Counted from the first letter of the stretch, positions 35,971-46,116 are shown. The stretch: DNA of 57,473 bases from an uncultured Prevotellaceae bacterium (GCA_947165485.1 CAMVAP010000017.1:1-57473); one strand, 5' to 3'. Notes: a model not told the origin generated them from the letters alone. Translations and numbers: made by a program.

Positions 35971-37101
35971 TTACGCTTTCCTGCGCTGGATGATTTTCTC
36001 CACCTCATCGACAATACGCTCGGCGGCATCACGCAGGGCCATGTGCGACACGTTTTCGCCCAGGGCAGCGGTCTGTGCATCATCGGCGACCGTGGCGAGC
36101 ATGGTCTCCACGAGTTGAGATGACGCATCGGCATCGGTCACCATGATGGCGGCATCATGCTTCACCAGCGCGAGGGCATTCTTGGTCTGATGATCCTCGG
36201 CGACATTGGGCGAGGGCACCAGGATAGACGCCTTGCCCAGCAACTGCAGCTCAGATATGGAGCTGGCGCCAGCACGGGAAACGACAAGGTCGGCAGCCCG
36301 ATAGGCCATATCCATGTTGCTGATAAAGGCCATCTGCACCACGTTCTTCACGCCCGAGGCATTCAATGCCTCGCTGCACTGCTGGTCATAGATTTTACCC
36401 GTCTGCCAGATGACCTGAACACCGTGCATCTCGCCGATGCGCTGCAAGCCGTCGATGATGGCATTGTTGATCGTGCGGGCACCCAGGCTACCGCCAATGA
36501 TGAGGATGGTCTTCTTGTTGGGGTCAACACCCATTGCTTGACGGGCTTGCTCGGGAGTAGCGCCACAATCGAGCAGGTTGCGCCTCACGGGATTGCCGGT
36601 GAGCACAATCTTGTCCTGCGGGAAAAAGCGTTCCATTCCCTCATAGGCGACACAGATGCAGTCGGCCTTGGCCGCCAGCAACTTATTGGTCACTCCAGCA
36701 TAGGAGTTCTGTTCCTGAAGCAAGGTGGGTATTCCACGCTTCTGGGCTTCCTTGAGCATGGGTCCACTGGCATAGCCACCCACACCGATGGCGATGTCGG
36801 GCTTGAAATCCTTGAGGATGCCACGCGCCATGGTCATGCTCTTGAGCAAGCGTGCCACCACCTTGATATTGCGCAACAGATGCTTGCGGTCAAAACCACT
36901 CACGGGCAGACCGATGATTTTATAACCAGCGGCAGGCACTTTCTCCATCTCCATGCGGCCCTCGGCACCGACAAACAGGATATTGGCGTCGGGATAACGG
37001 CGGCGCACCTCATTGGCGATCGACAGGGCGGGGAAAATGTGGCCTCCCGTGCCGCCGCCACTCACCAGGACATTGATTTGTTGACGATTATTTCCAGACA
37101 T
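35971..37101 (-). CDS. murG: UDP-GlcNAc:lipid I N-acetylglucosaminyltransferase MurG
   Basis: MurG makes lipid II by adding GlcNAc to lipid I at the inner face of the membrane. The 376-residue protein shows the GT28 motifs GGGTGGHIFPALSIANEV at the N-terminus, GVGGYASGP in the middle, LLQEQNSYAGVTNKLL and IIGGSLGARTIN in the second half, and SRAGASSISELQLLGK near the C-terminus (donor-binding). It overlaps the end of ftsW by 14 bp, which suggests translational coupling. Nothing is missing. Confidence 0.96.
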   Translation of the reverse strand: MSGNNRQQINVLVSGGGTGGHIFPALSIANEVRRRYPDANILFVGAEGRMEMEKVPAAGYKIIGLPVSGFDRKHLLRNIKVVARLLKSMTMARGILKDFKPDIAIGVGGYASGPMLKEAQKRGIPTLLQEQNSYAGVTNKLLAAKADCICVAYEGMERFFPQDKIVLTGNPVRRNLLDCGATPEQARQAMGVDPNKKTILIIGGSLGARTINNAIIDGLQRIGEMHGVQVIWQTGKIYDQQCSEALNASGVKNVVQMAFISNMDMAYRAADLVVSRAGASSISELQLLGKASILVPSPNVAEDHQTKNALALVKHDAAIMVTDADASSQLVETMLATVADDAQTAALGENVSHMALRDAAERIVDEVEKIIQRRKA

Positions 37102-38461
37102 TTCTTACAGGTATTTCAGTTGGGTTTTCGGCATCCAGACCCTCGATGATGGGAGTCTCTTCAACCTTGTTTTTCTTGTTACCATAATTGGCTATGGTGC
37201 GGCTCACACTCAGCATCACACCAAAGGCCGCACTGATCATCAGGATAGACGTGCCACCCTTGGAGATGAGCGGCAGAGGCTGGCCCGACACGGGAAAGAC
37301 ACCCACGTTGATGGCCATGTGGAACAAGGCCTGGAACGTGATGAAGGATGCCATACCGATGACGAGCAGCGAGGGCAGCACGCGCTTGCTGCGCCGCACA
37401 ATCATTGCCGCACGTCCCAGCAACGAGAGATATAGCAACAGCACAAATGTACCCCCCACCAGGCCGAGTTCCTCGACAATGATCGAATAGATATAGTCAC
37501 TGAAGGCCAATGGCAGGCGGCTGCACTCACGCGACTGGCCAACTCCCACGCCCACGAGACGCCCATGCGCTTGAGCCATGCGAGAGAACATCTCCTGCTG
37601 GTTCTTGGCCGTGATGGGGCGATAAACCAGCGAGTCGCTTTGCCACCATTCATTGAGGCGGTTCTTCCACGTGCCCGATCGCCCGGGGCCTGAGGCCTCA
37701 GCAGTCGATGAAGCGGGCAGTGGCATCTCGCCCATTGCGGCACCTGCCGCAGGTGCGTTGATCTGTAACTCCTTCTGTGTATCATTAAACACCTCATCCT
37801 TCTTGTCGTTGTGGCTCTTGATAATGAAGAAGAAGCCCATCAGCACCACAAAAAAGCCCATCAGGATTCCAATCTTCTTGAAGCGTGCACCGCCAATCAG
37901 TAGCATCGAGCCACTGATGGCGACCAGCAACAACGTGTTGGTCAAACCACTCTTGATCATCAAGCCGCCATAGATGGCAACGGCAACTGCCGATGCGATG
38001 AGTCCACCATTGCTGATGTCCTGATTCTTCTGTGACTTGGCCAGGATATAGGATAGGATTGTGACTATCGAGAGTTTGGCCATCTCGGCGGGCTGTATCG
38101 TGAATCCAGGCAGGACGGTCATCGCGCGGCGAGCCCCGTTGATGTCCTCACCAAAGAACATCACATACAACAGGCAGAATACCGTTATCACGGCAAAGCC
38201 AGGAATTGCTGAATACAGGAATACCGTGCTATTATACTCATAGCGCAGGATCAGGAAAATAGTCCCAGCACCCAGGGCCAAAAAGAAGCACTGCTTGATG
38301 ATGGGCATATAGATTCCCTGAGCGACAATTTCACGGCTCGACGCGCTGTAGCTCTCAATGATAGAAATCACGAGCAGCATGATGTAAATGCCCCAAATCC
38401 AGGGGTCACCATACTTCTGGGAAATCTCGGTATATTTATTTGTCTTTTCGCTGGGAGACAT
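37088..38461 (-). CDS. ftsW: Septal peptidoglycan polymerase FtsW (SEDS family)
   Basis: FtsW is the SEDS glycosyltransferase that polymerises glycan strands with its partner FtsI. The 457-residue protein has about ten membrane helices. A large loop of about 90 residues (KSHNDKKDEVF to TAKNQQEMFSRMAQAHGR) separates the helix groups. The conserved SEDS end (VGVFPVSGQPLPLISKGGTS) is present, as are PAEMAKLSIVT and the SDYIYSIIVEELGLVGG region. The loop is Ala/Gly/Pro-rich and longer than in E. coli but common in Bacteroidales. Confidence 0.94.
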   Translation of the reverse strand: MSPSEKTNKYTEISQKYGDPWIWGIYIMLLVISIIESYSASSREIVAQGIYMPIIKQCFFLALGAGTIFLILRYEYNSTVFLYSAIPGFAVITVFCLLYVMFFGEDINGARRAMTVLPGFTIQPAEMAKLSIVTILSYILAKSQKNQDISNGGLIASAVAVAIYGGLMIKSGLTNTLLLVAISGSMLLIGGARFKKIGILMGFFVVLMGFFFIIKSHNDKKDEVFNDTQKELQINAPAAGAAMGEMPLPASSTAEASGPGRSGTWKNRLNEWWQSDSLVYRPITAKNQQEMFSRMAQAHGRLVGVGVGQSRECSRLPLAFSDYIYSIIVEELGLVGGTFVLLLYLSLLGRAAMIVRRSKRVLPSLLVIGMASFITFQALFHMAINVGVFPVSGQPLPLISKGGTSILMISAAFGVMLSVSRTIANYGNKKNKVEETPIIEGLDAENPTEIPVRNVWK

Positions 38462-38497
38462 GTTGTTAAAATGGGTGTTAAAAACCGCTGTGACGGG

Positions 38498-39844
38498 TCA
38501 GTGTTTCATCTGTTTAACACATTCCTTGAACTGATTTCCACGGTCGGCCATGCCATTGAACAGGTCAAAGCTGGCACAGCAGGGCGACAGCAGCACCGTG
38601 CTCCCCTCGTGGGCCAGTTCACGGCACTTGGCCATGCACTCGGGCATACTGGTGGCATCGGTCACCACGGGCACCATTCCGTCAAAGAAGTCATGCAGCT
38701 TGGCATTGTCCTTGCCCAGGCACACGATGGCGATCACCTTCTCCTTAACCAGCGGTTCGATCTGGCTATAGTCATTGCCCTTGTCGATCCCCCCCAGGAT
38801 GAGCACACACGGCTCGTTGACACTCTCCAGCGCATACCAGCAGGCATCCACGTTGGTGGCCTTACTGTCGTTGATGTATCGCACGCCATCGACGGTATCA
38901 ACATACTCCAGTCGATGAGGAACGGCCTCAAAGTCGGCCAGTGCTTCACGAATGACATCCTTGCGGATATCAAACACCTGAGCCGACAACCCTGCGGCCA
39001 TCGTATTATAGACGTTGTGCAACCCCTTGAGCGACAACTGATCGCGAGGGATTTCCCAGTGATCACCGTCCACATTGAAGTTGAGCACGCCGTCATGCAC
39101 CCACGCGGCATTGCTGTCGTTGTCGTCGCCAGTGAAGCTCAACAGGCGCGATTCCAGATGATGTTGACGCAACTGCGAGGCGATGATGGGGTCATTCTGC
39201 CAGAAGATGAAAGAGTCCAGCCCAGTCTGGTTCTGGGTGATGCGGAACTTGGCCGCAGCATAGTTCTCCATCTTGTAGTCATAACGGTCCAGATGGTCGG
39301 GCGTGATGTTGAGCAACACGGCCACATTGGCCTTAAACTCATACATGTTATCGAGCTGGAAACTGCTCAACTCAATCACATACACGTCGTGGTGCTCGGT
39401 GGCCACTTGCAGCGCCAGGCTACGGCCCACATTGCCCGCAAGGCCCACATTGAGACCCGCCTTCTTGAAGATATGGTAGGTGAGCTTGGTCGTGGTCGTC
39501 TTGCCGTTACTGCCGGTGATGCACACCATCTTGGCATCGGTAAAACGTCCTGCAAACTCAATCTCGCTCACAATGGGGATATTCTTCTCGATGGCACGCG
39601 CCACCATGGGTGCTGTATCGGGTATGCCAGGGCTCTTGATGATCTCATCGGCATTGAGAATCTTCTCGGGGGTGTGACCACCCTCTTCCCAAGCCACGTC
39701 ATACTTGTTGAGCAGATCCTTGTGTTGCTGACCGATGGTTCCGGCATCGCTCAGCCACACGTCAAAGCCTTTCACCCGGGCCAAGACGGCAGCTCCAGCG
39801 CCACTCTCGCCACCGCCCAGCACTACTATTCTCTTACTTGTCAT
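38498..39844 (-). CDS. murD: UDP-N-acetylmuramoylalanine--D-glutamate ligase
   Basis: MurD adds D-Glu to UDP-MurNAc-L-Ala. The 448-residue protein starts MTSKRIVVLGGGESGAGAAV; a TTG three codons upstream is possible but less likely. The Mur motifs are GSNGKTTTTKLTYHIF (ATP loop), VIELSSFQLDN, and INDSKATNVDACWYALES (ligase domain). The C-terminal domain with SPCCASFDLFNGMADRG is complete. It follows mraY with a gap of 39 bp and precedes ftsW by 36 bp. Confidence 0.96.
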   Translation of the reverse strand: MTSKRIVVLGGGESGAGAAVLARVKGFDVWLSDAGTIGQQHKDLLNKYDVAWEEGGHTPEKILNADEIIKSPGIPDTAPMVARAIEKNIPIVSEIEFAGRFTDAKMVCITGSNGKTTTTKLTYHIFKKAGLNVGLAGNVGRSLALQVATEHHDVYVIELSSFQLDNMYEFKANVAVLLNITPDHLDRYDYKMENYAAAKFRITQNQTGLDSFIFWQNDPIIASQLRQHHLESRLLSFTGDDNDSNAAWVHDGVLNFNVDGDHWEIPRDQLSLKGLHNVYNTMAAGLSAQVFDIRKDVIREALADFEAVPHRLEYVDTVDGVRYINDSKATNVDACWYALESVNEPCVLILGGIDKGNDYSQIEPLVKEKVIAIVCLGKDNAKLHDFFDGMVPVVTDATSMPECMAKCRELAHEGSTVLLSPCCASFDLFNGMADRGNQFKECVKQMKH

Positions 39845-39883
39845 AGCGTCCAAAAAATGTATATTATTCTGTTGTTGCAGGGT

Positions 39884-41146
39884 TTATCTTATCTTGAGGG
39901 TTACAAACGTCAATGCGGCCAGCAGGATGCTCACCAGGAAAAAGCGCATCACAATCTTGGCCTCGGGGATGCGGTGATCGGGGGTCTTGATCTTATAATC
40001 CCACGTGAGCTTGGCAGGATCGGCAGTGAAGTGGTGGTGCAATGGCGTCATCTTGAACAGTCGCATGTTCTTGCCCTTGTGACGCTTGACATACCACACT
40101 TGCATGATGACCGACAACTCCTCGATGAGGAAGATGCCACACAGCAGGGGGATGAGCCACTCCTTGCGGATGAGCACGGCAAACACCGCAATGATGCCGC
40201 CCAGACACAGGCTACCCGTGTCGCCCATGAACACCTGGGCCGGATAGGAATTATACCACAGGAAACCGATGGTTGCTCCAATGAATGCCGCAGCATATAC
40301 TACCAGTTCGCTGCTATCAGGGATGTACATGATATTCAGGTAGGATGAATAGATGACGTTACCACCCAGATAGCACATGATGGCTAGCGCCACCCCTATG
40401 ATTGCCGAAGTTCCCGTCGCCAGGCCATCAACACCATCAGTCAAGTTGGCGCCATTGCTCACTGCCGTGATGACAAAGATGGTCACAAGGATGAACAGGA
40501 TCCAGCCGCCCAGCTGCTTGTACTTGCCCATCCAGCCGGTAAAGTAGGCATAATCGAAGTTATGGTTCTTGACAAACGGCAACGTGGTCTTGGTAGCCTT
40601 GACGGCCTGTGACTTGTGCACCTCCACCAGTTCGGGGGTCTCGTTGCGGTTGGTCACATGCACATTCTCGTTCATCACAATCGCAGGGCTTAGGTACATG
40701 GTCAGTCCCACGATGATGCCCAGACCCACCTGGCCCACAATCTTGAACTTGCCCTTGAGGCCTTCCTTGTTGTGGTGGAACACCTTGATGTAGTCGTCGG
40801 CAAAGCCCAGCGCACCGCACCACAGCGTTGAGATGATCATCAGCAGCATATAGACGTTGTTGAGCTTACCCAACAGCAGGCAGGGCACCAGTATCGAGAT
40901 GATGATGATGATACCACCCATGGTGGGCGTTCCCTGCTTGGCCGAGTTGCCGCCCAACTTTTCCTCACGCTCCTTGTCACACATCTGGTGGTTCTTGAGC
41001 TTGAAGATGATGCGCCGGCCTATCACGATGCCGATGAACAGCGACAGGATGAATGCAAACCCGGATCTGAACGTGATGTATTCAAACAGGCGGGCGCCAC
41101 TCACGTGGTGATACTGCTCGAGGTAATGGAAAAGATGATATAACAT
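39884..41146 (-). CDS. mraY: Phospho-N-acetylmuramoyl-pentapeptide transferase MraY
   Basis: MraY transfers the phospho-MurNAc-pentapeptide to undecaprenyl phosphate, giving lipid I. The 420-residue membrane protein has about ten helices and the family motifs: KQGTPTMGG after the first helices, GFADDYIKV (catalytic Asp pair), NLTDGVDGLATG, and the cytoplasmic MTPLHHHF loop. A long periplasmic insert of about 60 residues (ENVHVTNRNETPELVEVHKS onward) follows the fifth or sixth helix, a feature of Bacteroidetes MraY. The start codon lies 28 bp after murE. Confidence 0.96.
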   Translation of the reverse strand: MLYHLFHYLEQYHHVSGARLFEYITFRSGFAFILSLFIGIVIGRRIIFKLKNHQMCDKEREEKLGGNSAKQGTPTMGGIIIIISILVPCLLLGKLNNVYMLLMIISTLWCGALGFADDYIKVFHHNKEGLKGKFKIVGQVGLGIIVGLTMYLSPAIVMNENVHVTNRNETPELVEVHKSQAVKATKTTLPFVKNHNFDYAYFTGWMGKYKQLGGWILFILVTIFVITAVSNGANLTDGVDGLATGTSAIIGVALAIMCYLGGNVIYSSYLNIMYIPDSSELVVYAAAFIGATIGFLWYNSYPAQVFMGDTGSLCLGGIIAVFAVLIRKEWLIPLLCGIFLIEELSVIMQVWYVKRHKGKNMRLFKMTPLHHHFTADPAKLTWDYKIKTPDHRIPEAKIVMRFFLVSILLAALTFVTLKIR

Positions 41147-41174
41147 AACGTATCAGTAATGTAGTGATTAATAA

Positions 41175-42638
41175 TCAATTGGCTTCTTGAGCAAACACGG
41201 CACGGACTTCCTCACGGTCATCAAAGTGATGCTTCACGTGGTTGATTTCCTGATAGTCCTCGTGCCCCTTACCGGCAATGAGCACAACATCGCCGGCTTG
41301 AGCCAGCTGGCAAGCGGTGCGGATGGCCTGACGGCGGTCGGTAATGGTCAGGGTGACGGGGCGCTTGTCATCGGGCAGGCCCACTTCCATCTGACGCAGA
41401 ATCTCATCAGGATCCTCGGTGCGAGGATTATCGCTGGTGAGGATGACACGATCGCTGCGCAGTGCAGCCTCGCGGGCCATGATGGGACGCTTGCCGGCAT
41501 CACGGTCACCGCCACAACCACACACGGTGATCACGTGACCGCTCGTTCCCACCACCTCACGGATGGTGTCCAGTACATTGACCAGAGCATCGGGCGTGTG
41601 TGCATAATCGACGATTGCGGTATAGCCACGGTCCGAGCGCATGGTCTGGAAACGTCCGGCCACAGGTTCGAGCACGCTCATCTTGACGAGCACCTGCTGG
41701 GGGTCGAAGCCTAACAGCAGCGATGCGCCATAGACCGACAACAGGTTATAGGCATTGAAGCGGCCAGTAAAGAGCACCTCCACCTGATTGCCGTTCAGCT
41801 CCAGCGTGGTACCATCCAAGCGTGACTCCACGATGCGGCCCTTGAAGTCGGTGAGCGAGCGCAACGAGTAACGGTACTTGTCGGCACGGGTGTTCTGTAA
41901 CATCACCTCACCCACCTTGTCATCGGCATTCACCAGAGCAAAAGCGCCCTTGGGAAGGGAGTCAAAGAACATCTTCTTGGCAGCGATATAGTTATCCACT
42001 GTCTTGTGGAAGTCCATGTGATCGCGGGTGAGATTGGTGAAAATGCCGCCCGCAAAATTGATGCCCTCGATGCGCCCTTGCACACAAGCGTGAGAGCTCA
42101 CTTCCATAAAGGCATATTCACAGCCCGCCTGCACCATCTCGTGCAAGAGGTGGTTCAGTTCCAGGTGGTCGGGGGTCGTCTGCTTAGCAGGTGTCCTGAC
42201 GGTATCGATGATATTCTCGACCGTTGACAGCAGGCCAGCCTTGTAGCCCATGAGACGTGCCATCTCATAGAGCAACGTGGCCGTGGTCGTCTTGCCATTG
42301 GTGCCCGTCACACCCACCAGACGCAGGTGGCTTGAGGGATGGTCAAACCACTCGTCGGCAAGATGCGACAAAGCCTGGAAACTGTTCTCGACCTGGATGT
42401 AGGTAACATCGGGCTTGAGCGTCTCGGGCAATTGTTGGCACACGATGGCCGTTGCACCCTTGCCCACCACATCGTCAATAAAACGATGGGCATCGACGGC
42501 AACACCCTTGACGGCGACAAACAGCACGCCAGGAGCCGCCTTGCGCGAGTCGTTGATGACATCGGTAATCTCTTTATCGGTGTTCCCCACCACTTGGAGG
42601 GGATGAATAGATGCTAGCAGTTGTGATAATATCTTCAT
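41175..42638 (-). CDS. murE: UDP-MurNAc-tripeptide synthetase MurE (meso-DAP-adding)
   Basis: MurE adds the third amino acid to the peptide stem. The 487-residue protein has the ATP loop GVTGTNGKTTTATLLYEM, TNLTRDHMDFHKTVDNYI, and YAHTPDALVNVLDTI. The motif TSDNPRTEDPDEIL is the DNPR signature of meso-diaminopimelate-adding enzymes. Together with dapF and lysA in this window, that points to DAP-type peptidoglycan. It is 14 bp downstream of the ftsI stop, so they are co-transcribed. Intact. Confidence 0.96.
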   Translation of the reverse strand: MKILSQLLASIHPLQVVGNTDKEITDVINDSRKAAPGVLFVAVKGVAVDAHRFIDDVVGKGATAIVCQQLPETLKPDVTYIQVENSFQALSHLADEWFDHPSSHLRLVGVTGTNGKTTTATLLYEMARLMGYKAGLLSTVENIIDTVRTPAKQTTPDHLELNHLLHEMVQAGCEYAFMEVSSHACVQGRIEGINFAGGIFTNLTRDHMDFHKTVDNYIAAKKMFFDSLPKGAFALVNADDKVGEVMLQNTRADKYRYSLRSLTDFKGRIVESRLDGTTLELNGNQVEVLFTGRFNAYNLLSVYGASLLLGFDPQQVLVKMSVLEPVAGRFQTMRSDRGYTAIVDYAHTPDALVNVLDTIREVVGTSGHVITVCGCGGDRDAGKRPIMAREAALRSDRVILTSDNPRTEDPDEILRQMEVGLPDDKRPVTLTITDRRQAIRTACQLAQAGDVVLIAGKGHEDYQEINHVKHHFDDREEVRAVFAQEAN

Positions 42639-42652
42639 GATTTCTTAATGAT

Positions 42653-44809
42653 TTAGGAGTTTCTTAATCTCAGGTTAATGCGTTGGCCACGAGCATACTG
42701 TGAGCCAGCCGACAGGCTCTGGCCCGTCACCATGCCCGAACCGGTAAAGTTCACGATCAGTCCCGCATTCTCAAGCAACTTGATGGCCTCGCGTATGTTC
42801 AGCCCCACCACATTGGGCACGCCTTTCTCGACAGCCTTGGGGCGGGCAAAACGGTGTGAGGTCTCGATGTGGAGACGTTTCTTGATATTGTTGTAGGCAT
42901 AATCGTTCATCGAGGCATACATGGTGGGGTAGTTCTTCACCTCACCGTCCTTCTTGCCCTTGTCAGCCACGGTGGCATAGTCAGGTGCGGAGCCCAGGAG
43001 TCCACGGGCATACATCTTCACGGCGATGTTCTTCAACACCATACCACTGCTTGCGCCCGCTCCCCGGTCGGCCCCCAGCATGAGCACGATGCAAGAGTAC
43101 TTGGGCTTGTCATAGGGGAAGAAGCCACAGAAGGCCAATCGTTTCTGCGCGCCATACTGGCCACTGGCATTGGTAAACGCCGTGCCGGTCTTGCCGGCAA
43201 TCTCAACATTGTCATCCTGTACCCAGTGGCGAGCCGTACCATGACTGCCCCACACCACGTCATGCAGCATCTGGCGCAACTTGGCGGCATTCTCGGGGGA
43301 GCACACTTGCTTGCGGATATAAGTCACAGGAATGATGGAGTCGGGCTCACCCTCACGCGACAATTTCTTAACGAGATGGGGGCGGACAAATTTGCCGTCG
43401 TTGGCAATGGCATTGTACATGGCCAGCGTGTACAGGGGCGGGATGGTCGTGGCATATCCATAGGCCTGACGCGTGAGCGAGAGCTTGTCCCAGTTCTTAT
43501 TGCCCAGCACGGGGAAGTTGGGGGTTGTCTCGCCACCGATGCCCGTGTGGAAGGGCTCAAAGAAGCCCATCCCCTCCAGGCGCTTGCGGAAACCGCCAGG
43601 GTTCTGACCGTAATCCTTGACGATAAGCTTGGCCATACCGATGTTGGACGACGTCTCGATGATCTCGCGGGGCGTGCGCGTGGCAGCGCCGTGCGGACGG
43701 TCGCTGATGTTGCGTCCGGCATACATCCAGTCCGATCCCGTCTGGATGGGCTGATTGATATCGGTGACGATACCGTCCTCCAGAGCGACCATCATGGAGA
43801 TTGTCTTCACTACCGAGCCAGGTTCATAACCCAGCACGGCATGGTTGATGCCCTCGACATACTCTCCCGTTTCTTTATCCAGCTCAAGGTTGCTGATGGC
43901 TTTGATCTCGCCAGTAGCCACTTCCATGAGCACACAGGTTCCCCACACGGCTCCCGTCTCCAGGCACATGTTGTTGAGCTCATTCTCGACAATATCCTGC
44001 AAGTGGACGTTGATGGTCGTGGTGATGTCATAGCCCCTGACAGCAGGCTCGCTCTCGGCCTTGACGATGCTGTTGGTGAGCTGTATGTTCTTGGACTTGC
44101 CGGGCTTGCCATAGAGCAGCGAGTCAAGTGCCATCTCCAGGCCCGAGTGGCCGTGGATGCTGCTGGAAGTTTCGTTCTGACCCACGTTGCCGATACTACG
44201 TGCCGCCATGCCGCCATAGGGCTTGATGCGACGGTTGTGTTTCTCGTAGTAGAAGCCGTTCTTGTTCTTGGCGCGGCACAGGAAGGGGAAATGGCGCACA
44301 CGCTCATACTCACTGTGTGTGAGCATGTAGGGGAACAGCTTGTAGGCACGGTTTTTACGTCCCTTACTGCCGTCGGGATTGACTTTCTTGGCCGTATTGA
44401 GGATGTCCTTGCGGTCTTGCAAGATCTTCTGTTTCCACTGCTCGGCAGTCAACGAGTTGTCAAATGCGGCAAGGCTGTCGCTCAGGGGGCCGATGTCCTT
44501 CATCAAGGTATCTTCCTTGATGCCGTCGGTAAACCAGTCTATGCGGGGCACATAGTACAACAGGTTGGCGGCGATGACCGTCCCATTATCGGCAAGCAAC
44601 TTGCCGCGCTCGGGCTCGATGGGAGTCGTGGTCATGAGCACCGAGTCGGCCTTGTTGTTCCAGTCATTGGCCTGAATGATGGTTGTCTTGAAGAGGTCCC
44701 ACACGATAATCATCGAGAATAACAACATGAAGCCCACCACCAGTCCATAACGGACCATGATGTGTCGCTTGTTGTTCTGCCTCACTGTATTGCGCTGAGT
44801 TGTCGCCAT
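42653..44809 (-). CDS. ftsI: Penicillin-binding protein FtsI (PBP3) with PASTA domain
   Basis: The septal transpeptidase that cross-links new peptidoglycan during division, partner of FtsW. An N-terminal membrane helix (about residues 20-43) precedes a dimerisation domain. The transpeptidase domain has the active-site motifs SVVK (in GYEPGSVVKTISM), SSN (in ETSSNIGMAKL) and KTG (in IAGKTGTAFTN). A C-terminal PASTA domain (PNVVGLNIREAIKLLENAGL) follows. I preferred the ATG at 44809; a GTG at 44815 would overlap the ftsL stop as GTGA and adds two residues. About 718 residues, typical for Bacteroidales. Confidence 0.95.
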   Translation of the reverse strand: MATTQRNTVRQNNKRHIMVRYGLVVGFMLLFSMIIVWDLFKTTIIQANDWNNKADSVLMTTTPIEPERGKLLADNGTVIAANLLYYVPRIDWFTDGIKEDTLMKDIGPLSDSLAAFDNSLTAEQWKQKILQDRKDILNTAKKVNPDGSKGRKNRAYKLFPYMLTHSEYERVRHFPFLCRAKNKNGFYYEKHNRRIKPYGGMAARSIGNVGQNETSSSIHGHSGLEMALDSLLYGKPGKSKNIQLTNSIVKAESEPAVRGYDITTTINVHLQDIVENELNNMCLETGAVWGTCVLMEVATGEIKAISNLELDKETGEYVEGINHAVLGYEPGSVVKTISMMVALEDGIVTDINQPIQTGSDWMYAGRNISDRPHGAATRTPREIIETSSNIGMAKLIVKDYGQNPGGFRKRLEGMGFFEPFHTGIGGETTPNFPVLGNKNWDKLSLTRQAYGYATTIPPLYTLAMYNAIANDGKFVRPHLVKKLSREGEPDSIIPVTYIRKQVCSPENAAKLRQMLHDVVWGSHGTARHWVQDDNVEIAGKTGTAFTNASGQYGAQKRLAFCGFFPYDKPKYSCIVLMLGADRGAGASSGMVLKNIAVKMYARGLLGSAPDYATVADKGKKDGEVKNYPTMYASMNDYAYNNIKKRLHIETSHRFARPKAVEKGVPNVVGLNIREAIKLLENAGLIVNFTGSGMVTGQSLSAGSQYARGQRINLRLRNS

Positions 44810-44811
44810 AG

Positions 44812-45156
44812 TCACTTGGTATTTAAAATATAAGGGGGTTCATCGGGCGCAACCAGATCGATGTGCTTAGCGCGCATGAGCTCGGTCATCTCGCTCTCGA
44901 GAATCATCGAGTTGTAGCGGGCACTGGAATTGACAAGATCGGTCTGGGCGTTGCCGAGCTCGGTCTTGAGGGTCATCACTTCCTGCATACTGCTCTGGCA
45001 CACAAACTTGTTGGCGATATAGGCAAGCGCCATGACAACCAGCGCTATGATATACACCGCGTTTCGCTTGAAGAAGTCAAGCGAGAAGAAACGGCCCTGG
45101 ATGATATCTTTTCCGGCACGCTTTCCGTTCAAAGTTGTATTTTTCTTCTCTTTCAT
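44812..45156 (-). CDS. ftsL: FtsL-like divisome protein
   Basis: A small bitopic protein of about 114 residues: a basic cytoplasmic start (MKEKKNTTLNGKRAGKD), one membrane helix (AVYIIALVVMALAYIANKFV), and a helical periplasmic part predicted to form a coiled coil (SMQEVMTLKTELGNAQTDLVN and beyond). Position between rsmH and ftsI, size and topology identify it as FtsL, which with FtsB and FtsQ activates FtsWI. Sequence similarity in this family is always weak. The ATG at 45156 was chosen over an upstream TTG. Its stop lies within a few bases of the ftsI start. Confidence 0.75.
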   Translation of the reverse strand: MKEKKNTTLNGKRAGKDIIQGRFFSLDFFKRNAVYIIALVVMALAYIANKFVCQSSMQEVMTLKTELGNAQTDLVNSSARYNSMILESEMTELMRAKHIDLVAPDEPPYILNTK

Positions 45157-45192
45157 CTTGTGGATATAGATGCTATATGGGTTCAAAATCTA

Positions 45193-46116
45193 TCATTTGC
45201 CACGCTGGTTTTCACCACGGGCGACCAACTCAGCAATGCGAAGCTTGGCGCTGCGGGAACGTGGATTGCGGGCCACTTCATCATCGCTCGGGACAATCAC
45301 CTTGTTGTTGACCAGGCGCCATGGGGTGTTGAGGCGGCCATAGAAGTCCTTTTCCTGCTTGCCCTCGACATTGCCCGTGCGCATGAAGTTCTTGACCATG
45401 CGGTCCTCCAGGGAGTGGTAGGTGATGATGGCCAACCTGCCACCGGGGTTGAGAACCTCCAGCGATTGGGACAAGAGTTTGCGCAGGGCATTGAGCTCAC
45501 CGTTGACCTCGATGCGCAGAGCCTGGAACACCATCGACAGCTCTTTCTTCTCCTGAGCCGGCTTCAACAAGGGACGCACGGCATCGACCAGCTCGCCGGT
45601 TGTCGTGGGTTGCGCCTTGATGATGGCAGCGGCCAGGCGGCGCGACTGCCGCAGTTCGCCATACAGGTACAGGACATCGGCCAGACGCTCCTCGCTGTAG
45701 GTGCCCACGAGTTCACGGGCGCTGAAGGCAGCACTGCGATTCATGCGCATGTCCAGCGGCGCATCGGCCCTGAAGCTAAATCCCCGTTCCACTTCATCAA
45801 AGTGGTGGAACGACACGCCCAGGTCGGCCAGGATCCCGTCAACACCGGTGATGCCATAGTAGCGCAGGAAATTCTTCAGATAGGAGAAATTGCCGTGTGC
45901 AAATGTAAACCTATCATCCCGCAACCGGTTTTGCCACGCATCCATGTCCTGGTCCATACCCACGAGCCGGCCATGGGGTCCCAGATGCTTCAAGATGCCA
46001 CGACTGTGACCTCCACCCCCAAAGGTGACGTCAACATAGGTGCCCCCAGGCTTGATGTCAAGCCCGGCAATGCTCTGATCGAGCAACGCAGGTATGTGAT
46101 ACACAGACTGTTCCAT
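45193..46116 (-). CDS. rsmH: 16S rRNA (cytosine-1402-N4)-methyltransferase RsmH
   Basis: RsmH (MraW) methylates N4 of C1402 in 16S rRNA with S-adenosylmethionine. The 307-residue protein starts MEQSVYHIPALLDQSI, the usual N-terminus; an upstream in-frame Met lies before the promoter and is unlikely. It contains the SAM-binding DVTFGGGGHSRGIL, the GVDGILADLGVSFHHFDE motif and AIITYHSLEDRMVKNFMR. It is the first gene of the dcw operon here, because the mraZ gene that often precedes it is absent. The next gene, divergently read, is lysA. Confidence 0.95.
   Translation of the reverse strand: MEQSVYHIPALLDQSIAGLDIKPGGTYVDVTFGGGGHSRGILKHLGPHGRLVGMDQDMDAWQNRLRDDRFTFAHGNFSYLKNFLRYYGITGVDGILADLGVSFHHFDEVERGFSFRADAPLDMRMNRSAAFSARELVGTYSEERLADVLYLYGELRQSRRLAAAIIKAQPTTTGELVDAVRPLLKPAQEKKELSMVFQALRIEVNGELNALRKLLSQSLEVLNPGGRLAIITYHSLEDRMVKNFMRTGNVEGKQEKDFYGRLNTPWRLVNNKVIVPSDDEVARNPRSRSAKLRIAELVARGENQRGK

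Noticed and set aside
38471-40348. A long open frame on the plus strand
   Set aside because: It lies antisense to murD and mraY, which have full sets of conserved motifs. Several other long antisense frames, such as 42869-44722 opposite ftsI and 24602-25789 opposite lysS, are rejected for the same reason.
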